The notes under the pieces: model-generated | The model's database searches: none | The model's input: the letters and a program-made list of their open reading frames with translations, nothing else | Told to the model about the DNA's origin: nothing | Program-made: the position numbers and the translations under genes | Origin: an uncultured Oscillospiraceae bacterium | Lineage (GTDB): Bacteria > Bacillota > Clostridia > Oscillospirales > Oscillospiraceae | Assembly: GCA_910587205.1 (NCBI GenBank) | Contig: CAJULZ010000086.1 | Span: forward strand, 1 to 12,818 | DNA length: 12,818 bases | Direction: 5' to 3' | Part shown: piece by piece, positions 12,619 through 12,818 of the stretch | Layout: every line of letters starts with the position of its first letter | Numbering within the stretch: the stretch's first letter is position 1

Positions 12619-12818
12619 GGCGAAAAAGGCGCGGGGCTCGTCCTGCTCCACAATCTTCCCCCCGTCCATGAACAGCACCCGGGTGCCCACCTCCCGGGCA
12701 AAGCCCATCTCGTGGGTGACCACCACCATGGTCATGCCCTCCCGGGCCAGCTCCTTCATCACTTCCAGCACCTCGCCCACCATCTCCGGGTCCAGGGCGG
12801 AGGTGGGCTCGTCAAAGA
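12571..12818 (-). CDS. Polar amino-acid ABC transporter ATP-binding protein, 3' part only
   Basis: The frame is open through the right edge of the window, so the 5' two-thirds is missing and 81 residues are visible. They begin at the Walker B / D-loop FDEPTSALDPE, continue with the H-loop VVVTHEMGFAREV, and end with FMDGGKIVEQDEP and the tail TIDFLSKVL. This sequence style (SALDPExxxEVLxVM, VTHEMGFA, GxIVExxxP) is typical of the GlnQ/HisP/ArtP ATPases that power uptake of polar amino acids on the cytoplasmic face of the membrane. The Met at 12783 lies inside the ATPase domain and is not the start. The substrate cannot be told from this part; permease and binding-protein genes would be expected beyond the window. 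Its 3' end is duplicated downstream. Confidence 0.93.
   Translation of the reverse strand, partial: FDEPTSALDPEMVGEVLEVMKELAREGMTMVVVTHEMGFAREVGTRVLFMDGGKIVEQDEPRAFFAHPREQRTIDFLSKVL

Noticed and set aside
1..12818. CRISPR array or insertion sequence
   Set aside because: No regularly spaced direct repeats and no transposase were seen; the only clear direct repeat is the two-copy 85-bp unit at the right end.

Overview
The window looks like chromosomal DNA from a GC-rich gut clostridium, probably of the Oscillospiraceae (Flavonifractor/Lawsonibacter-like). This is inferred from strong GGAGG ribosome binding sites, Firmicutes-type genes (GlpP antiterminator, MobV relaxase) and high GC. No 16S rRNA or other taxonomic marker is present, so the family-level call is a judgement.

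Layout. (1) Bases 1-1719 are the end of a mobilizable or conjugative element. It holds the 3' part of a sigma-70-like regulator, a hairpin terminator, a MobV/Pre relaxase, a 59-aa TTG-start protein and a 16-bp perfect terminator hairpin. (2) Bases 1822-2021 hold a tRNA-Leu(CAG) on the minus strand with its own consensus promoter and a terminator-like hairpin; its 3' end faces the mobile element. (3) Bases 2137-3121 are a decay zone. A plus-strand helix-turn-helix-like gene with two +1 frameshifts and a lost 3' end meets the N-terminal stub of a minus-strand zinc-ribbon (probably FHA) gene at one junction near 3044-3056. (4) Bases 3227-8606 are a complete glycerol / glycerol-3-phosphate operon on the minus strand: promoter, leader terminator, glpP, GlpA-type FAD dehydrogenase with a BFD-like domain, FAD/NAD oxidoreductase, Cys-rich DUF1667 protein, glpK, terminator. 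The last four genes overlap or nearly touch. (5) Bases 8696-10786 are a divergent single-gene unit: strong promoter, a leader with a terminator-like hairpin, and a 613-aa alpha/beta hydrolase fused to a polytopic membrane domain. (6) Bases 10805-12376 are a uracil permease (uraA) on the minus strand, with a promoter, a 23-codon leader ORF and an intrinsic terminator placed 3 nt after the leader stop codon. (7) Bases 12449-12818 hold the 3' end of a polar amino-acid ABC transporter ATPase and a degenerate 85-bp tandem copy of its tail and downstream hairpin.

How it works together. The glp genes form a self-contained route in which GlpK phosphorylates glycerol and the three-protein flavin/Fe-S module oxidises glycerol-3-phosphate. 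GlpP probably senses glycerol-3-phosphate and lets polymerase through the terminator ahead of its own gene. The uraA leader resembles the E. coli pyrBI design, in which coupling of translation to UTP-sensitive transcription decides termination. Three transcription units in this window (glp, hydrolase, uraA) carry a terminator-like hairpin between promoter and first main gene, so premature termination looks like a common control mode here.
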